Origin: Candidatus Bathyarchaeota archaeon B26-2
GTDB taxonomy: Archaea > Thermoproteota > Bathyarchaeia > Bathyarchaeales > B26-1
Assembly (NCBI GenBank): GCA_001593935.1
Contig: LUCE01000011.1
Location: 1-39,755 of the forward strand
Direction of reading: 5' to 3'
DNA length: 39,755 nt
The notes under the pieces are model-generated. The model was not told where the DNA came from, made no database searches, and was given only the letters and a program-made list of their open reading frames with translations. Below, in pieces: positions 15,883-24,520 of the stretch. The position numbers and the translations under genes were made by a program. How positions within the stretch are numbered: the stretch's first letter is position 1; every line of letters starts with the position of its first letter.

Positions 15883-16752
15883 CTAACCTCGAGGACGCTC
15901 CACCAGTATATCGAGAACAATCTGGTAAAACCTTGGGCCCACGGTCCGAACGACCCTGCCGGAGGATACGGTAAACTCGGCCTTGAGGCTTCTAAGCCTC
16001 TTAGAGAGCTTTTCCTTAACCTTCTTTATTGGGTCTTCACCCCTAAGGGCCCGTTCGAAGTCGTAATAGTGAATCCAGCCTCCACATTCCTTGAGGGCCT
16101 TCAAGGCGTATTCTACGTACTCGTAGGCCTTCTCTGGTAGGGGCATGAGGACGCGGTCAGCGACTCCTCTCAGCCTCTCCAGGATCACGTCTCGGGCGTC
16201 TCCTTCAATCGGCTCGACTGTGTTCTCGACCCTGTTCAACTTCGTGTTCTCTCTCATGTAACGTACGGCCTCAGGGTTTATGTCGATCGAGTAGACTTTT
16301 CTGGCCTTGGAGTGTTTGGCTATTATTATGGAGTAGCAGCCGACTCCTGCGAACATGTTGATGACGGTCTCTCCTTCCTCGACAAGGTTGGCTATCCGCA
16401 TCCTCTCGTGTAAGAGCCTAGGTGAGAAGTAACAACGCTCCAAGTCGACCTTGAAGATGCACCCGTACTCCTTATGGATGGTCTCGGTCCGCTTCTCGCC
16501 GGCAACCCATTCGAGGCCGCGTATACGCAGGTCGCCGCGGACTGGAGTAGCCTGCCTAAGAACAGTCTTCACATGCTTATGGGTTTCCATAACCGCCTCT
16601 GCTATGAGGCGGCTCTTCTCGACGAGACGGTCTGGAACCCTTATGACGGCTATGTCCCCCACAATATCGTAGGACCTATACACAAGATTCAGCTCAGAAG
16701 GGCTGAGTATGTCCTTCAATTTCTCCTTTAAACCGTGTTTGGCTTTAGGCAT
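15883..16752 (-). CDS. trm5: tRNA (guanine37-N1)-methyltransferase Trm5
   Basis: It adds the methyl of m1G37, which prevents frameshifting, and which in archaea also starts wyosine synthesis on tRNA-Phe. Family blocks: HKHVKTVLRQATPVRGDLR, then TIHKEYGCIFKVDLERCYFS-PRLLHER, the AdoMet motif INMFAGVGCYSI, YSIDINPEAVRYMREN and VLMPLPEKAYEY. The YFSPRL signature favours Trm5 over Taw2. At 289 residues it starts almost directly at domain D2, so the N-terminal D1 domain that grips the tRNA elbow in Trm5b seems missing. Start ATG at 16752 follows GGAG by 11 nt. It follows the ADP-ribosylglycohydrolase gene by 37 nt. Confidence 0.9.
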   Translation of the reverse strand: MPKAKHGLKEKLKDILSPSELNLVYRSYDIVGDIAVIRVPDRLVEKSRLIAEAVMETHKHVKTVLRQATPVRGDLRIRGLEWVAGEKRTETIHKEYGCIFKVDLERCYFSPRLLHERMRIANLVEEGETVINMFAGVGCYSIIIAKHSKARKVYSIDINPEAVRYMRENTKLNRVENTVEPIEGDARDVILERLRGVADRVLMPLPEKAYEYVEYALKALKECGGWIHYYDFERALRGEDPIKKVKEKLSKRLRSLKAEFTVSSGRVVRTVGPRFYQIVLDILVERPRG

Positions 16753-16789
16753 CTTGTCAGATACTCCGTCCAGTAGGATGTAAGGAGGG

Positions 16790-18133
16790 TTAATTTAAGC
16801 CTCTTCTACGGATGCTCTTCGCCAATTTTAAGGTTCTTCTAGCTAGGTCTGAGATTCTATTCCTACCGAACCCGGCTACGTAGCTCTCAACAGTGTCGTT
16901 TATGGGCTTTGTCCACTTCTCCGGTAGGGCGTCCGCTCCTAGCGTGGCGCCGAGGATGGAACCGACGGTTGCTCCGTTACAGTCTGTGTCGAGTCCAGAC
17001 ATCACGCTTATGGTTATGCTCCTCTCGAAGTCTCCATCTCCATAGAGGAGCCCCAGCGTCACGACCGCGGCGTTGTTGATCGTGTGCACAGGGTGGTAGT
17101 GGCCATACTTCTCCATAATCCTCTCCCAAGAGTCCCTCCAATCTGAGAACCTCTTACTCCACCTCATAACATCCCTCACAGCCTCAGCCAGCCTAGACCG
17201 CTGAGGCACCTCAGACAAGCCTATCCGCAGAATCTCCTCCAAGTCATCCGTCACGAAGGAGGCTGAGAGCATGGCGCTAACGAACATCTCACCGTAGATA
17301 CCGTTCTTCACGTGGGAGAGGGATGCATCCCTGTAAGCGAGCTCGGCTCCAAGCTCAGGCATGCCTGGAGTAACGTAACCCCAGATGTCAGCCCTTATCT
17401 GGGCTCCTATCCACTCACGGTAAGGATTCATGTAAACCGCAGTTTTAGGAGGCTTAAGTCCGTTAACGAGGTTCCTGTAGGCAGCCCGTTCAGCCGTGTA
17501 GACGCATAGGTAAGGTAGGTGAGTGAGCCATTCCTTGGCAACGTCCTCGGTGGTGAAGTCGACGCCGTAGGTCTCCAACACATGTAAGCCTAGGATTGTG
17601 TAATCGAGGTCATCGTCACGAACCATCATCTCGATGTTGCCCAACGTACACCTGACAAGGTCGCCCTTAATCCTCTGGGCGTACTTCTCAATGTTCGGGG
17701 CTAAGGGTACGTAATTCTTCAAGGGGTAGGCCCCGGCGAGCCTAAGGTACTCCTCGATTTCTCCTCTGCTCCAACCCTCAACAGGCTTGCCCAGCAGACA
17801 CCCTGCGGAACGCCCAAGCCATGCTCCGTAAATCTTATCGAGGAGGCTGCTCTCTGAGAGGTTCACATCCAACCTTCTGGGTCCTCTAGGTCTCATCCGC
17901 CTGATCTCAGGGAGTGATGAGGGTTCAACGTAGGGGAACTCTGGGTTGGGGGTTAATGCCGCCGTCTCTTCTAGAAGCCTCTCGAGCGTTGAAGGGTCCT
18001 TGCTCTTCAGATTTAGGAGCTTCCGCTCTATCCGTGAGACTTCGCAGCCCTCCTCTCTCCTCTGGCGAATCTCCTCCCTGAGAATCTCTTCCAGTCCGGC
18101 ATAATCAAACAAGTTTTGTCGGCTCCTCCTCAC
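16790..18133 (-). CDS. ADP-ribosylglycohydrolase family protein
   Basis: 447 residues. The ARH/DraG-like domain begins near residue 98 with SLLDKIYGAWLGRSAGCLLG. The metal-binding acidic blocks are VRDDDLDYTILGL and the C-terminal ISVMSGLDTDCNGATVGS, which hold the two Mg2+ ions in known enzymes. The family removes ADP-ribose from proteins or related ligands. A 95-residue N-terminal extension, rich in Arg and Glu, is of unknown use. Start is GTG at 18133. A TATA box (AATTTAAGG) about 25 nt upstream suggests a leaderless or nearly leaderless message. It is divergent from the transketolase pair and probably cotranscribed with Trm5. Confidence 0.9.
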   Translation of the reverse strand: MRRSRQNLFDYAGLEEILREEIRQRREEGCEVSRIERKLLNLKSKDPSTLERLLEETAALTPNPEFPYVEPSSLPEIRRMRPRGPRRLDVNLSESSLLDKIYGAWLGRSAGCLLGKPVEGWSRGEIEEYLRLAGAYPLKNYVPLAPNIEKYAQRIKGDLVRCTLGNIEMMVRDDDLDYTILGLHVLETYGVDFTTEDVAKEWLTHLPYLCVYTAERAAYRNLVNGLKPPKTAVYMNPYREWIGAQIRADIWGYVTPGMPELGAELAYRDASLSHVKNGIYGEMFVSAMLSASFVTDDLEEILRIGLSEVPQRSRLAEAVRDVMRWSKRFSDWRDSWERIMEKYGHYHPVHTINNAAVVTLGLLYGDGDFERSITISVMSGLDTDCNGATVGSILGATLGADALPEKWTKPINDTVESYVAGFGRNRISDLARRTLKLAKSIRRRGLN

Positions 18134-18192
18134 GTCCTCTTTGAGACGTCCCCGCCTTAAATTTTTGGTTCCACTTGAGAACTTGAAAAAGG

Positions 18193-18236
18193 GTTTTAAG
18201 TTGAGAGCCTTCTCTAATCAATTGTCCGATTAGAGA
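18193..18236 (+). promoter_or_regulatory. Transketolase promoter with palindromic operator candidate
   Basis: GTTTTAAG (18193-18200) is the likely TATA box. A perfect 9-bp inverted repeat, TCTCTAATC-N8-GATTAGAGA (18211-18219 and 18228-18236), covers the predicted transcript start near 18225. AGAGCCTT is also repeated directly on both sides of it. The spot fits a repressor operator. A 5'-leader hairpin is the alternative. Confidence 0.6.
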
Positions 18237-18264
18237 GCCTTGACGCGATGAGGCGAATGTACCT

Positions 18265-19131
18265 ATGGTCAGGTTAGGGTGTGAAGGTGAGAGCGAGACC
18301 TTACATAGCGACGAGTTGGTGACTAGACTCTGTAGGATCGCCCTCCAGCTTAGACGTGACGTCCTAAAAATGACGACAAAAGCCGGCTCAGGTCATCCCG
18401 GAGGATCCCTCTCAGCAGCCGACATCATCACTGCCCTATACTTCCATCATCTACGCCACGACCCGAAGAACCCAAGGTGGGAAGACCGAGACAGATTTGT
18501 ACTCTCGAAGGGCCACTCATGCCCGGTCTTGTATGCTGCTCTAGCCCGGTGTGGATACTTCCCGGTGGAGGAGCTCTGGAGACTTAGGAAGGTAGGGAGC
18601 ATGTTACAGGGTCACCCGGACATGCTCAAGACGCCGGGAGTTGAGGCTTCCACGGGGAACCTCGGTCAAGGCCTCTCCATAGGAATAGGCATGGCCTTGG
18701 CGGCAAGGCTCGACGGGAAGACCTATCGAGTCTACGTGATGTTGGGTGACGGTGAACTCGATGAGGGACAGGTCTGGGAGGCCGCCATGGCTGCTTCACA
18801 CTTCCGCCTAGGCAATATAATAGCCATAGTCGATTACAACGGGTTGCAGCTCGACGGATATACCGAGGATATTATGTCGTTGCAGCCTCTAGCCGATAAG
18901 TGGAGGGCCTTCGGGTGGCACGCCGTAGAGATCGACGGTCACAATATGCGTCAGATACTTGATGCCCTCGATATGGCCGTCAGGGTTAAGTACAAGCCGG
19001 CTGTGATCATAGCTCACACGGTTAAGGGGAAAGGCGTCTCCTTCATGGAGAACCAGGTTGAGTTCCACGGAAAAGCCCTGACAGAGGAACAGCTCAGAAA
19101 GGCCCTAGAGGAGTTGAGGTGGGAAGATTGA
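18265..19131 (+). CDS. Transketolase, N-terminal (thiamine diphosphate-binding) subunit
   Basis: Half of a split transketolase as found in many archaea. It moves two-carbon units between sugar phosphates with thiamine diphosphate and feeds ribose and aromatic synthesis. The 288 residues show KAGSGHPGGSLSAADI (39-54), the conserved LSKGHSCP histidine, STGNLGQG, and the cofactor-binding GDGELDEGQ (161-169) through VDYNG. ATG at 18265 is used. The upstream stretch holds a weak GAGG site. The stop overlaps the start of the C-terminal subunit gene. Confidence 0.95.
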   Translation: MVRLGCEGESETLHSDELVTRLCRIALQLRRDVLKMTTKAGSGHPGGSLSAADIITALYFHHLRHDPKNPRWEDRDRFVLSKGHSCPVLYAALARCGYFPVEELWRLRKVGSMLQGHPDMLKTPGVEASTGNLGQGLSIGIGMALAARLDGKTYRVYVMLGDGELDEGQVWEAAMAASHFRLGNIIAIVDYNGLQLDGYTEDIMSLQPLADKWRAFGWHAVEIDGHNMRQILDALDMAVRVKYKPAVIIAHTVKGKGVSFMENQVEFHGKALTEEQLRKALEELRWED

Positions 19132-20093
19132 GTGGTAAAGCCGCGACCCGAGACGCCTACGGGAAAGCCTTACTCGAACTAGGCCGGACCCACAGAGACA
19201 TCGTCGTTCTAGACGCCGACTTGTCCACGTCGACGAGAACAGCCTGGTTCGGGAAAGAGTTTCCAGACCGCTTCTTCAACTTCGGGATCGCCGAGGCGAA
19301 TATGATGTCTGCAGCTGCGGGTTTGGCTGCGAGCGGAAAGATACCCTTCGTCAGCACATTCGCCGTCTTCGCCAGTGGGAGGGCCTACAATCAGTATAGA
19401 ACCTCAATAGCGTACCCAAACCTGAACGTGAAGATAGTCGCGACCCATGGCGGGATAAGCATCGGCGAGGACGGACCAACCCACTTCTGTATAGAGGACA
19501 TAGCCCTCATGAGGGCCTTACCTAACACGACGGTTCTAGTTCCAGCCGACGCGGTGGAGACGGAGGCCGCCATAAAGGCTTGCGTAGAGCATTACGGACC
19601 CACATACATCCGCCTCGGCAGACCTAAGGTTCCAATAATCTACGAAGAAGGCTACAAATGGAGAGGTGAAGAGTTAACCTTCCGCATCGGAGGAAGCGTA
19701 ACCCTAAGGGAGGGCGAAGACGTAGCTCTCGTGGCGTCGGGTCTGATGGTCTCCAGAGCCTTAGACGCTGCTGAGGCCCTTGCAAGGGAAGGCATAAAAG
19801 CAACCGTAATCGACCTCTACTCAATCAAGCCGATAGACCGCAAGACTCTAACCGAGGCTGCGGAGAGGACTGGGGCCGTAGTGACATGCGAGGAACACAA
19901 CATATACGGAGGTGTCGGTAGCGCCGTAGCCGAGGTTCTGGTTGAGACTACGCCCGTCCCCATGGAGATGGTTGGGGTGAAGGACACCTTCGCCGAGTCT
20001 GGACCGATGGAGGAACTCCTAACAAAGTACGGCCTAACAGCCAAGGACATAGTGGAAGCGGCCAAGAAGGTCATAGAGAGAAAGGGGAGGTGA
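19128..20093 (+). CDS. Transketolase, C-terminal subunit
   Basis: The second half of the split enzyme: pyrimidine-binding and C-terminal domains, 321 residues. It has VLDADLSTSTRT, FFNFGIAEANMMSAAAGLA with the glutamate that activates thiamine diphosphate, GEDGPTHFCIEDI and RLGRPKVP. TTG at 19128 is preferred over an in-frame GTG at 19119 because GAGGTG lies 6 nt before it and its bases form a TTGA overlap with the stop of the N-terminal subunit. That overlap implies translational coupling and equal amounts of the two subunits. Confidence 0.94.
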   Translation: MSGKAATRDAYGKALLELGRTHRDIVVLDADLSTSTRTAWFGKEFPDRFFNFGIAEANMMSAAAGLAASGKIPFVSTFAVFASGRAYNQYRTSIAYPNLNVKIVATHGGISIGEDGPTHFCIEDIALMRALPNTTVLVPADAVETEAAIKACVEHYGPTYIRLGRPKVPIIYEEGYKWRGEELTFRIGGSVTLREGEDVALVASGLMVSRALDAAEALAREGIKATVIDLYSIKPIDRKTLTEAAERTGAVVTCEEHNIYGGVGSAVAEVLVETTPVPMEMVGVKDTFAESGPMEELLTKYGLTAKDIVEAAKKVIERKGR

Positions 20094-20111
20094 GACTTCT
20101 TCCCCCTCTGC

Positions 20112-20570
20112 TTATTCTTCTATTGTGATCTTCCCCATGTTCTCGGTTACCTTCGCCATGAGTGCTCCGTAGATTTCCTTGGTAGGTACCGTTATCTTGC
20201 CGTAGTTTCTGATCTCTTTAACCTTCTGCATTATCAGTTCTGGGGTGACATCGCCACTGATCTGCAACTTTCCGGCCTGCAATATGCTTATTGGCTCCTC
20301 TAGGCTCTTCAGCATATCAGCGTTCATCAAAGTCTCTCCAGCGTAGATTCTCATACCCTCGACGTAGGGCACAAATACACCGACGTTCTCAAGCTTTATG
20401 TCGGCAAGTCTGCCCATAAGATTCTTCGGCACGATCAGAATTCCGGTGTTCTTTATCGCCCTTAACCCTATAATGCCCTCCTCGGGAACATCCTTGAGGT
20501 TCAGTACGCCGACATTCTTCAGGACGCCAGCCTCTATCTTGGTTTCGGCCCCTTCTTCCTCTTCCGCCAC
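20112..20570 (-). CDS. Repeat protein of solenoid type, unknown function
   Basis: A 152-residue soluble protein with a short acidic N-terminus (AEEEEGAE). Quasi-repeats share the pattern N-x-G-x-(I/V)-x-V: LKNVGVLNLKD, IKNTGILIVPKNLMG, LENVGVFVPY, IRNYGKITVPTKEIYG and TENMGKITIEE. The rhythm suggests a small parallel beta-helix or bactofilin-like solenoid. I do not recognise a named family. Start is GTG at 20570, with GGAGGTGAT, a near-perfect ribosome site. It is 12 nt downstream of an ArsR-type regulator gene and is probably its cotranscribed partner. Confidence 0.75.
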   Translation of the reverse strand: MAEEEEGAETKIEAGVLKNVGVLNLKDVPEEGIIGLRAIKNTGILIVPKNLMGRLADIKLENVGVFVPYVEGMRIYAGETLMNADMLKSLEEPISILQAGKLQISGDVTPELIMQKVKEIRNYGKITVPTKEIYGALMAKVTENMGKITIEE

Positions 20571-20582
20571 TCTATCACCTCC

Positions 20583-20864
20583 TTAAAGGTTAAACACGAT
20601 CCTAGATGAGGATGCCCTGTAGTACTTGATCCATCTCGGACCATGCTCAACGAACCTACTCTCGCTCTCGATGAGGTCCACGAGTTCCAGTCTAGCTAGG
20701 TGATAAAAAGCTGTGGTTAGGGGTATTCCCAACCTCTTAGAGATCTGGCTCGCCGACATAGATTCCTCCAAGAGAAGGCTCAGGATTCGCCTCCCTACAT
20801 CGCTTGCAAGTTCCAAAGCCACGATCTTCGCCTGCCAAGAGTCCGCATCAACCTCGTACGGCAA
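20583..20864 (-). CDS. ArsR-type winged-helix transcription regulator
   Basis: 93 residues with one winged helix: LASDVGRRILSLLLEES, then SASQISKRLGIPLTTAFYHL (helix-turn-helix) and the wing LIESESRFVEHGPRWIKYYR. No metal-binding cysteines are present, so a metal-sensing role is not indicated. Start is TTG at 20864 with GGAG 8 nt upstream. The next gene, the solenoid protein, begins 12 nt after its stop, and autoregulation of the pair is plausible. The region 20865-21094 upstream holds promoters but no further gene that I can support. Confidence 0.85.
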   Translation of the reverse strand: MPYEVDADSWQAKIVALELASDVGRRILSLLLEESMSASQISKRLGIPLTTAFYHLARLELVDLIESESRFVEHGPRWIKYYRASSSRIVFNL

Positions 20865-21094
20865 TTAGGGCTCCTCTAGAGTCTTAAGGCTTGTTTTCAT
20901 AAATTTGTTATGACTTCTTCGAAAAGTTTGGAAGTTTGTCTTTGTGATAGGACTGGCTTGAAAGTTGGGAAAAAGGCTGTCAGCAAGATAAAATATAAGG
21001 ATCGACAAGAACCTAACGATCACTCACTAGAAATGCTTGCCATCTGGGAAAAACTTTAAACAATCGGTCTACACTTCTATTTGGGGTTTTCCAG

Positions 21095-22117
21095 TTGAGG
21101 AAGGTTGGTTTAGGGGTTATAGGTTTAGGGGTCTTCGGCCAGAACCACGTAAAGGTTTATGCAGAACATCCGGAAGCCGACCTCATAGCTGTGTGTGACA
21201 TAAAGGAGGAGCTCGCCAAGTCGACTGCTGAGAAGTATGGGGTCAAGTATTACGTAGATTATCGTGAGATGCTAGAGAACCCGGAGATCGAAGCCGTCTC
21301 GGTTGTTACCCCGGACTTCCTCCACAGAGATATAGTTGTAGACGCGGCTGAGGCTGGTAAGCATATCCTCTGTGAGAAGCCTCTCGCAACAAGGGTTGAG
21401 GACGCCGAGTCCATGGTGAGGGCGGCTGAGAAGGCTGGAGTCATCCTCATGGTAGACTTCCATAACCGCTGGAACCCTCCATTCGCCCTAGCCAAGGAGG
21501 CGGCCGAGAAAGGTGAACTTGGGGAACCCCTCTACGCCTATCTGAGGCTCAACGACACGATCTACGTCCCAACCAAGATGCTGAGCTGGGCTGACCGGTC
21601 CTCGGTCCTCTGGTTCTTAGGAAGCCACATAACGGACCTAGCAAGGTGGCTCTTCAACAGCGAGGCTGATGAGGTCTACGCCACCTCGAGTATGAAGGTT
21701 CTGGCAGGTATGGGCATAGAGACCCCGGACTCTTATCATTACGTGATCCGCTTTAGGAACGGAGCCTCAGCGACGTTAGAGAATAGCTGGATACTTCCTG
21801 AGACTCTGCCGACGATAGTGGACTTCTTGGCCGAGTTCGTGTTCACGGAAGGGTGCCTATACATGAACCCCATCCAACACGGAGTCTTAAGGAAGTTCAC
21901 GAAGGACACGTGGAGCTACCCAGACGTTATGGTCGGACCGGTTGAGGTCCAAGGGAAGTTTATAGGGTTCGCCAAAGAGTCCATCTCACACTTCGTCGAG
22001 TGCGTAGCGAGGGGAAGTGACCCCATCTCAACAGGGAGAGACGGTCTAGCCGTCACGAAGATTCTATGCGCCGTCGAGGAGTCAGCCAATACGGGGAAAG
22101 TCGTAAAGATCACTTAG
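21095..22117 (+). CDS. Gfo/Idh/MocA family NAD(P)-dependent oxidoreductase
   Basis: 340 residues. The N-terminal Rossmann fold has GVIGLGVFGQNHVKVYAEHP and VCDIKEELA. EKPLA (in CEKPLATRVEDAE) carries the catalytic lysine. The C-terminal alpha/beta domain includes GSHITDLARWL with the expected His and Asp. Family members oxidise or reduce sugars, inositols and related polyols in the cytosol, and the substrate cannot be told from sequence. The start TTG at 21095 is only about 12 nt downstream of the transcript start predicted from ACTTTAAA (21053-21060), so the leader is very short. Confidence 0.93.
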   Translation: MRKVGLGVIGLGVFGQNHVKVYAEHPEADLIAVCDIKEELAKSTAEKYGVKYYVDYREMLENPEIEAVSVVTPDFLHRDIVVDAAEAGKHILCEKPLATRVEDAESMVRAAEKAGVILMVDFHNRWNPPFALAKEAAEKGELGEPLYAYLRLNDTIYVPTKMLSWADRSSVLWFLGSHITDLARWLFNSEADEVYATSSMKVLAGMGIETPDSYHYVIRFRNGASATLENSWILPETLPTIVDFLAEFVFTEGCLYMNPIQHGVLRKFTKDTWSYPDVMVGPVEVQGKFIGFAKESISHFVECVARGSDPISTGRDGLAVTKILCAVEESANTGKVVKIT

Positions 22118-22207
22118 GAAGCTAAGCCAACCCAAGGCTAAGAAGAAGATACCATACGCTGGAAAAGCCCTCGAACAGCGAAGCGTATAACTCACGCATG
22201 CGGGTCT

Positions 22208-22855
22208 TCAGTCCTCGAGCTCGTACTCTTCTCCGGGCTTCAGTATGATGACCTTGATGTGAGGCGAGGTCGACTCGACGATCCTTCTGAACTCTCCTGG
22301 GTCTGCACCAAAGTGGTGCATCGGGATCACTGCCTTCGGGTTTATCGCTATGGCCGCCTCAGCTGCTTCAGGGTTGTCCATCGTGTACGTTCCTCCGATG
22401 GGCAGTAGTGCTAGGTCGATATCCTTCAGTTCTTTCATCTCCGGGATGAAGTCCGTATCTCCCGCGTGGTAGATCCGTCTACCCTCAACCGTTACCACAT
22501 ACCCGACTCCCAGCCCCTTAGGGTGAAACGGTCTTCCAGGAGCCCTGAACCTCTTGTAGTTGTAGGCTTGGACAGCCTCAACGACGACGCCGTCTACAGA
22601 GATTTTCTCACCCGGTCTTATCGCCTTAGCTCCATCTATCCTAGAGGCGCACTCCGGAGGAGCAACGATCACAGTTCCATCCTTCCGTGCCCTGCTGATC
22701 TTCGATGTGTCACAATGGTCGTAATGGGAGTGCGAGACCAATATGAGATCGGCTTTCTCGGTATAGTCGCCCTCGTAAGGGTCTATGTAGACGACTTTGC
22801 CCTCACCCTTGATCATGAAGCTTGCGTGGCCCAGCCACCTAACCTTGAGACCCAA
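22208..22855 (-). CDS. Metallo-beta-lactamase-fold hydrolase (UPF0173-like)
   Basis: 215 residues of the MBL fold. It starts VRWLGHASFMIKGEGK and carries SHSHYDHCD (His42, His44, Asp46, His47), YHAGDTDFIPEM and IPMHHFGADP, giving a full dinuclear metal site. It belongs to the UlaG/UPF0173-type metal-dependent hydrolases. The physiological substrate is unknown. Start is TTG at 22855 with AGGTGT close upstream. It converges on the oxidoreductase gene. Confidence 0.9.
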   Translation of the reverse strand: MGLKVRWLGHASFMIKGEGKVVYIDPYEGDYTEKADLILVSHSHYDHCDTSKISRARKDGTVIVAPPECASRIDGAKAIRPGEKISVDGVVVEAVQAYNYKRFRAPGRPFHPKGLGVGYVVTVEGRRIYHAGDTDFIPEMKELKDIDLALLPIGGTYTMDNPEAAEAAIAINPKAVIPMHHFGADPGEFRRIVESTSPHIKVIILKPGEEYELED

Positions 22856-23108
22856 CCTTCACACCTAAAATTCTTATGAGACTCAGTCTTTAATTAATTT
22901 TCACCTGTATCATCTCAGAGACGAGAGCTATAGGTTTACTGAAGAACCGAAAATGGAGAATGCACATACATCGAAGTTCTTTGTTATGTTACGGAGAGCT
23001 CCTGTGTGGGACAATCTCCTCATAAGCATTTCAGACCTACAATGGAGGATAGTCAGCAAAGGTATAATTTTTAGTTAGATGTCAATAGTATAGTCCAAGT
23101 ATGATTGT

Positions 23109-24488
23109 GTGGTGCGCGGGGTCTTGCAGAAGTTCGACGTCGTCGTAGTGGGGGCTGGAACGGGTGGATGCACAGTTGCGAAGAAACTCTCATCCTACGG
23201 GTTTGGAGTCTGCCTAGTGGACTACAAGGCGAAGGGTTCCATAGGCGACAAGGTCTGTGGGGACGCTGTCGGTAAGCACCACTTCGACGATCTAGGCTTA
23301 GCATACCCGAGTGGGGACGAGCTCGAGAGGCTGATCTCAGGGGTCAAAATCTACTCACCGGACATGGAGACCATCTTCTACATCATAGGTGAAGGGCTGC
23401 ACGGCTTTATGATAAACCGTCGCATCTTCGGGCAGAGGCTGCTGAAGGACGCCTTAGATGCGGGAGCAACCCTCCTAGACTCAACGAAGGTTGTCGGGCC
23501 CATAATCGAGGATGGATACGTAAGGGGAGTCATAGCCAAGGCCATCGACTCGAACGAGACTGTAGAGCTGAAAGGAGAAGTCGTAGTAGATGCGAGCGGA
23601 GTCTCATCCGCCATCAGAAGTAAGCTCCCTCCTCAGATGGAGATCGAGACTAAAATCGACCGAGAAGACCTGATAATTGCTTACAGGGAGATACGTAAAG
23701 TAAAGGAGACCCCGCCTGAACCCGACCTCTGCGAGATATACCTTAACCTCGAAGCAGCCCCCGGCGGATACTATTGGATCTTCCCAAAAAGCGACACGAC
23801 GGTAAACGTCGGTTTAGGTGTGGTCGTATCGAGCCTCCAGAACCCAAAGGAGCTCCTCTACAGATATGTCTTCCAGAGATTCCACAAACGCTTCTTCGAT
23901 GATTCGTCCCCAATACACGGTGGAGGAGGATTCGTCCCAACTAGGAGGCCCCTCGGCTCGATTGTGGGAAACGGGTTTGTTGTCATCGGAGATGCGGCGT
24001 GCCATGTTAATCCGATCCACGGCGGGGGAATAGGTCCCTCCATGGTGGGCGGGACCATAGCGGCAGACGTCATCTCGAAGGTCTTGGAGGAAAGCAGGCC
24101 GAGCCGTGAGGAACTCTGGCCGATAAATGTCAAGTACATGCAGAGCTACGGAGCCAAACAGACCAGTCTCGACGTCTTCCGCATCTTCCTCCAAGGGCTG
24201 ACCGATGACCTCCTGAATTACGGCATGAAATACCGGCTGATAAAAGATGAAGACGTCTTGAAGGTGAGCTTAGGCGAGGAGCTCCATCTAAACATAACCG
24301 AGGTAACTAGGAGAATCTTCAGGGGTATGGGGAGGCTCCAGTTCCTAAATAGGCTCCGGAGGATGGCGAATCTTCTAAAGGAGGCGAAGGCTATCTGCCA
24401 AGATTACCCGGTCTCACCAGAAGGCTTCCCTGAATGGAGGATGCGAGTTCAAAGAGTTTTCGAGAGAGCGAAAAGCCTAGTCGAATAG
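23109..24488 (+). CDS. Geranylgeranyl reductase family flavoprotein
   Basis: 459 residues. The FAD-binding N-terminus is DVVVVGAGTGGCTVAKKLSS, followed by GDKVCGDAVGKHH and the second FAD motif GDAACHVNPIHGGGIG. These are hallmarks of digeranylgeranylglycerophospholipid reductases, which saturate archaeal membrane isoprenoid chains. Membership in the family is clear, and the exact substrate is inferred. Several starts are possible: GTG 23109, GTG 23112 or TTG 23124. A TATA box GGTATAATTTTTAG at about 23061-23074 gives a transcript start near 23095, so the leader is very short. Dph6 follows after 32 nt. Confidence 0.9.
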   Translation: MVRGVLQKFDVVVVGAGTGGCTVAKKLSSYGFGVCLVDYKAKGSIGDKVCGDAVGKHHFDDLGLAYPSGDELERLISGVKIYSPDMETIFYIIGEGLHGFMINRRIFGQRLLKDALDAGATLLDSTKVVGPIIEDGYVRGVIAKAIDSNETVELKGEVVVDASGVSSAIRSKLPPQMEIETKIDREDLIIAYREIRKVKETPPEPDLCEIYLNLEAAPGGYYWIFPKSDTTVNVGLGVVVSSLQNPKELLYRYVFQRFHKRFFDDSSPIHGGGGFVPTRRPLGSIVGNGFVVIGDAACHVNPIHGGGIGPSMVGGTIAADVISKVLEESRPSREELWPINVKYMQSYGAKQTSLDVFRIFLQGLTDDLLNYGMKYRLIKDEDVLKVSLGEELHLNITEVTRRIFRGMGRLQFLNRLRRMANLLKEAKAICQDYPVSPEGFPEWRMRVQRVFERAKSLVE

Positions 24489-24520
24489 GCCTAAACCCCG
24501 CGGTTGCGTGGTGTTATCGC

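Noticed and set aside
22953-23078. 41-codon frame before the geranylgeranyl reductase gene.
   Set aside because: No convincing ribosome site, and its end contains the TATA box of the next gene.
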